Shown here: piece by piece, positions 61,842 through 64,000 of the stretch
Position numbering within the stretch: position 1 is the first letter of the stretch
Layout of the letters: every line of letters starts with the position of its first letter
Origin: Lachnospiraceae bacterium AC2028
GTDB taxonomy: Bacteria > Bacillota > Clostridia > Lachnospirales > Lachnospiraceae
DNA: 64,000 nucleotides
Direction of reading: 5' to 3'
NCBI GenBank assembly: GCA_000702685.1
Contig: JNJD01000006.1
Span: 248,001 to 312,000, forward strand
Made by a program: the position numbers and the translations under genes
Notes under the pieces: model-generated
Seen by the model: the letters and a program-made list of their open reading frames with translations, nothing else
Database searches by the model: none
Told to the model about the DNA's origin: nothing

Positions 61842-63863
61842 TCACCCGACTCCTTCGTCGAGTGAAAACCTGTTTTTTAATGAATTTAAGTATTTCTCGT
61901 TTTTACCCGATGCAGCCAACACGGGGGCATATGCATCACGTCCGCTGATATGCAGTAAATACGGGAATTTCGAGAACTTTTCACTGTACTCTTTCACAAA
62001 ATCAAGGATGCCTTTTTGAATCTCACCCGCTTTTACTAAATCGATATCGGAATCCTCGAAATGAGGACCGTCTGAGTAAAAACCGGAGAATTTAGCCTGG
62101 GGTGATGACAGAAGCAGTTCCCAAAAAACATTATATCCCTTACCCGGATCGTGCTTTTTCAGAAGATCCCTGTTATGGGACTGCGAGAACATATAGCTCT
62201 TAAGCATTCCGCTCTGAAGAAAGATCTCGGACGCATCCGGCTCCACATTATGAGGAGTGTTGGTCCCGGCAACGATACCGCTGACGGTGCAGGGCATCTT
62301 CCATACTTTTTCAGTCAGATATGACAGGGAGATCGCACCGCTGCCTGCCCAGCCGATATCGACGGAGCAGACTTTCTTACATCCTCTTAATATGTCTTCG
62401 TAATACTTTTTTGCAGCAGCAAACTGTTCATCATAAGAAGAGATGATGCGATCGCGGTTATGTATCACAAATCTGATAAGTGCTTCATGATTTTTGGAAG
62501 TCAGTTTGTCTTCCGGATTTAAGATCACATCGGAAGCAGGATCGGTCCATTTCGAAAGCTCATCTTTCAAAAACGATACTTCCATGGAATCAAAAGCAGC
62601 TCCAACAGTGATTCCTTCTCCGATCCTGTGAGTGATGAAACGTCTCACATAATCCGAAGTGTCCGCTCCCGCCATAAGCTTCGCTGCGGCTTTTCTCGAC
62701 CACAGAGCATAAGCGGTTTTATCCTCAGGGAACAGCCTGTCATAGACCTGTTTTAAGATATCGCCGTCCCTTGATAAAAAGAGAACCTTATCAAAGTTTT
62801 CTTTTACATATTGTTCGTGAATGAAATTGCAGTACCCGAGAGCGAACAGTCCGCCGTAGATGAATCCGTATTCATACTCCATTGAATATTTGTTAAGGCA
62901 GTTGTAGACGTGCGAATCAACGATCCCGCGGTATGCGCTTCCGACTATTGCAGACATATCGTAGGGACGGTAAAGCAGATCACAGCGGTTTATCTGAGGA
63001 TAATGAAGGACGTCGATACCTGCTTTTTCAGCCATCATAACATCGCTTCTCGGATCGTCGCCGACATGGATGATCTTCTCTTCCGAACCGATCTCATCAC
63101 GGACTTTCGAATATATCCTTCCTTCATATTTATTGATATTATGCTCGCAGGAAACATAGATCTTCTCCGCTCCGGCAAAGCCGTTCTTTTCAAGGAGCTG
63201 CCCTATAAAGCTTTCGGGCATATACATATCAGAAACGATGATGAGTTTTTTCCCGGCTTCGGACAGACGCTTCCATACATCGAACATGAAGGGATTTGCA
63301 AAGCAGAGATCAAGTTCAGTTTCGATCTCCGCGTTCATTCCATCATCAACGCTTATTGAAGTCACGGCGCTCAGTTCGGTCCAGATTTCTTTAAGCGTAA
63401 CTTCGTAATGGCCTTCCTTTTTGTATTTCTTCTCGCGTGCTCTGCGCTCTGCAAGGATTCGTTTGTTCTTAAAATCAAGTATTCCGAATCTTTCCCCGAG
63501 AATGAAAAACAGATCCGCCGGATCGGAAAACGGCCTGAAGATCAGAGTGCCGAAAACATCGAACGAGATAACGGAATACTCCGACAGTTTTCGGACAAAC
63601 GTATCGACATCATATCCGAATTCTCTTGACGCAAGTTCCGATTCGGATGCATTGCAGGGAACCTTTTTGGTCTCGTAGACTTCGGCATCCGGTACTTTTC
63701 CGAGAAATCGGCAGAATAAAACATAGTATGCAAAATTAAGCCACAAAAGATATATCCGGGAAATGGCTTTCTTTATCCCCGAGCTTTCTTTGTGGAACCT
63801 GTGATATCTGTATGCGATACCCGGTATTCTGTTGACAAGTGCGTTGTAGATTTTGAGTCTCAT
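61842..63863 (-). CDS. Large protein with a HAD-type domain and an uncharacterised C-terminal half
   Basis: A 673-residue cytoplasmic protein. Residues about 95-300 are a haloacid-dehalogenase-like domain: motif I ISFDVFGTLI (nucleophile Asp, second position Phe, as in dehalogenase-type members), motif II IIVSDMYM, a Lys further on (NINKYEGRIYSK) and motif IV HVGDDPRSDVMMAEKAGI. Residues 300-673 contain the blocks GFIYGGLFALGYCNF, VLFLSRDGDIL and SVDIGWAGSGAISLSYL, which I recognise only as a region often joined to HAD domains in polysaccharide loci. There is no signal peptide. The start is 11 bases after the preceding gene with a weak ribosome site. Substrate unknown. Confidence 0.8.
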   Translation of the reverse strand: MRLKIYNALVNRIPGIAYRYHRFHKESSGIKKAISRIYLLWLNFAYYVLFCRFLGKVPDAEVYETKKVPCNASESELASREFGYDVDTFVRKLSEYSVISFDVFGTLIFRPFSDPADLFFILGERFGILDFKNKRILAERRAREKKYKKEGHYEVTLKEIWTELSAVTSISVDDGMNAEIETELDLCFANPFMFDVWKRLSEAGKKLIIVSDMYMPESFIGQLLEKNGFAGAEKIYVSCEHNINKYEGRIYSKVRDEIGSEEKIIHVGDDPRSDVMMAEKAGIDVLHYPQINRCDLLYRPYDMSAIVGSAYRGIVDSHVYNCLNKYSMEYEYGFIYGGLFALGYCNFIHEQYVKENFDKVLFLSRDGDILKQVYDRLFPEDKTAYALWSRKAAAKLMAGADTSDYVRRFITHRIGEGITVGAAFDSMEVSFLKDELSKWTDPASDVILNPEDKLTSKNHEALIRFVIHNRDRIISSYDEQFAAAKKYYEDILRGCKKVCSVDIGWAGSGAISLSYLTEKVWKMPCTVSGIVAGTNTPHNVEPDASEIFLQSGMLKSYMFSQSHNRDLLKKHDPGKGYNVFWELLLSSPQAKFSGFYSDGPHFEDSDIDLVKAGEIQKGILDFVKEYSEKFSKFPYLLHISGRDAYAPVLAASGKNEKYLNSLKNRFSLDEGVG

Positions 63864-63874
63864 TGAAGGATGCT

Positions 63875-64000
63875 TTATATATTTCCGAGAAGAACTCTGT
63901 TTAAATGCTTTTCCGCTATCGATCTGAGTTCATGCATAAGCCTGATATCCGTAGCAGGTTCTCTGTATCTGAATCTCGGGAAATATCTCGTTATGTGAAG
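63875..64000 (-). CDS. C-terminal end of a probable AmmeMemoRadiSam-type radical SAM protein
   Basis: Only the last 41 codons are inside the window; the gene continues beyond 64000. The end reads LHITRYFPRFRYREPATDIR followed by a helix and NRVLLGNI, which resembles the C-terminus of AmrS radical SAM enzymes (formerly PflA-like). The cluster-binding Cys motif would be outside the window, so the call depends on this tail alone. Confidence 0.6.
   Translation of the reverse strand, partial: LHITRYFPRFRYREPATDIRLMHELRSIAEKHLNRVLLGNI

Overview
The window reads as a motile, anaerobic, low-to-mid GC Firmicute, most likely a Lachnospiraceae (Butyrivibrio/Roseburia-like) chromosome. This rests on CodY, PolC-type DNA polymerase III, FliY, CheC/CheD, FapA and SigD-type genes, strong AGGAGG ribosome sites, frequent TTG/GTG starts, and a fla/che gene order very close to that of Bacillus subtilis. 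Almost everything lies on the minus strand. Only three genes are on the plus strand: a 5'-truncated ABC-F ATPase, a small membrane protein and a 246-residue orphan. I see no prophage, insertion sequence or CRISPR array.

Layout by coordinate. 1-8200 is a housekeeping/accessory block: ABC-F, a hypothetical, a eukaryotic-type NADP isocitrate dehydrogenase paired with a GntR/FCD regulator, an MCP lacking an extracellular sensor, a lone GDP-fucose synthase, and the orphan. 8200-10240 is rpsB-tsf. 10340-46990 is one huge flagellar/chemotaxis region read right to left: flgB-flgC-fliE-F-G-H-I-J-ylxF-fliK-flgD-(TIGR02530-like)-flgE, then flbD-motA-motB-fliL-M-Y-cheY-fliO-P-Q-R-flhB-A-F-G-PilZ-cheB-A-W-C-D-(small membrane gene)-sigD-fapA-(small gene)-SwrB-position gene-MltG-like gene-GGDEF. 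47250-50280 is codY and topA. 50458-55250 is tRNA-Glu and polC. 55365-59295 is ispG, a comM-type ATPase and dprA. 59499-61704 is pilT with a degenerate HD-GYP gene. 61842-64000 is a HAD-type protein and the end of a radical-SAM gene.

How it works together. The flagellar region supplies basal body, export gate, C-ring, stator, hook and chemotaxis core, plus SigD for late genes. Filament genes (hag, fliD, flgK/L) and cheR are not here. A c-di-GMP layer is visible: a GGDEF enzyme without an I-site, a YcgR-type PilZ brake inside the operon, and an HD-GYP relative that has lost its catalytic HHE/GYP motifs. CodY appears to connect nutrition to motility. A perfect CodY box sits just upstream of the flbD promoter, a 14/15 match sits just upstream of codY's own promoter, and a weak match overlaps the flgB -10.

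Most notable: (1) a perfect terminator after flgE followed directly by a CodY box and a new promoter, splitting the fla/che cluster into two units; (2) a single-base frameshift in fliI; (3) REP-like palindromes, one flanked by a 14-bp direct repeat at the end of gntR and two next to tRNA-Glu where one can serve as its terminator; (4) a GntR-type operator placed on the -10 of a consensus promoter inside a terminator-like stem; (5) a perfect 21-bp palindrome upstream of the HD/pilT promoter.
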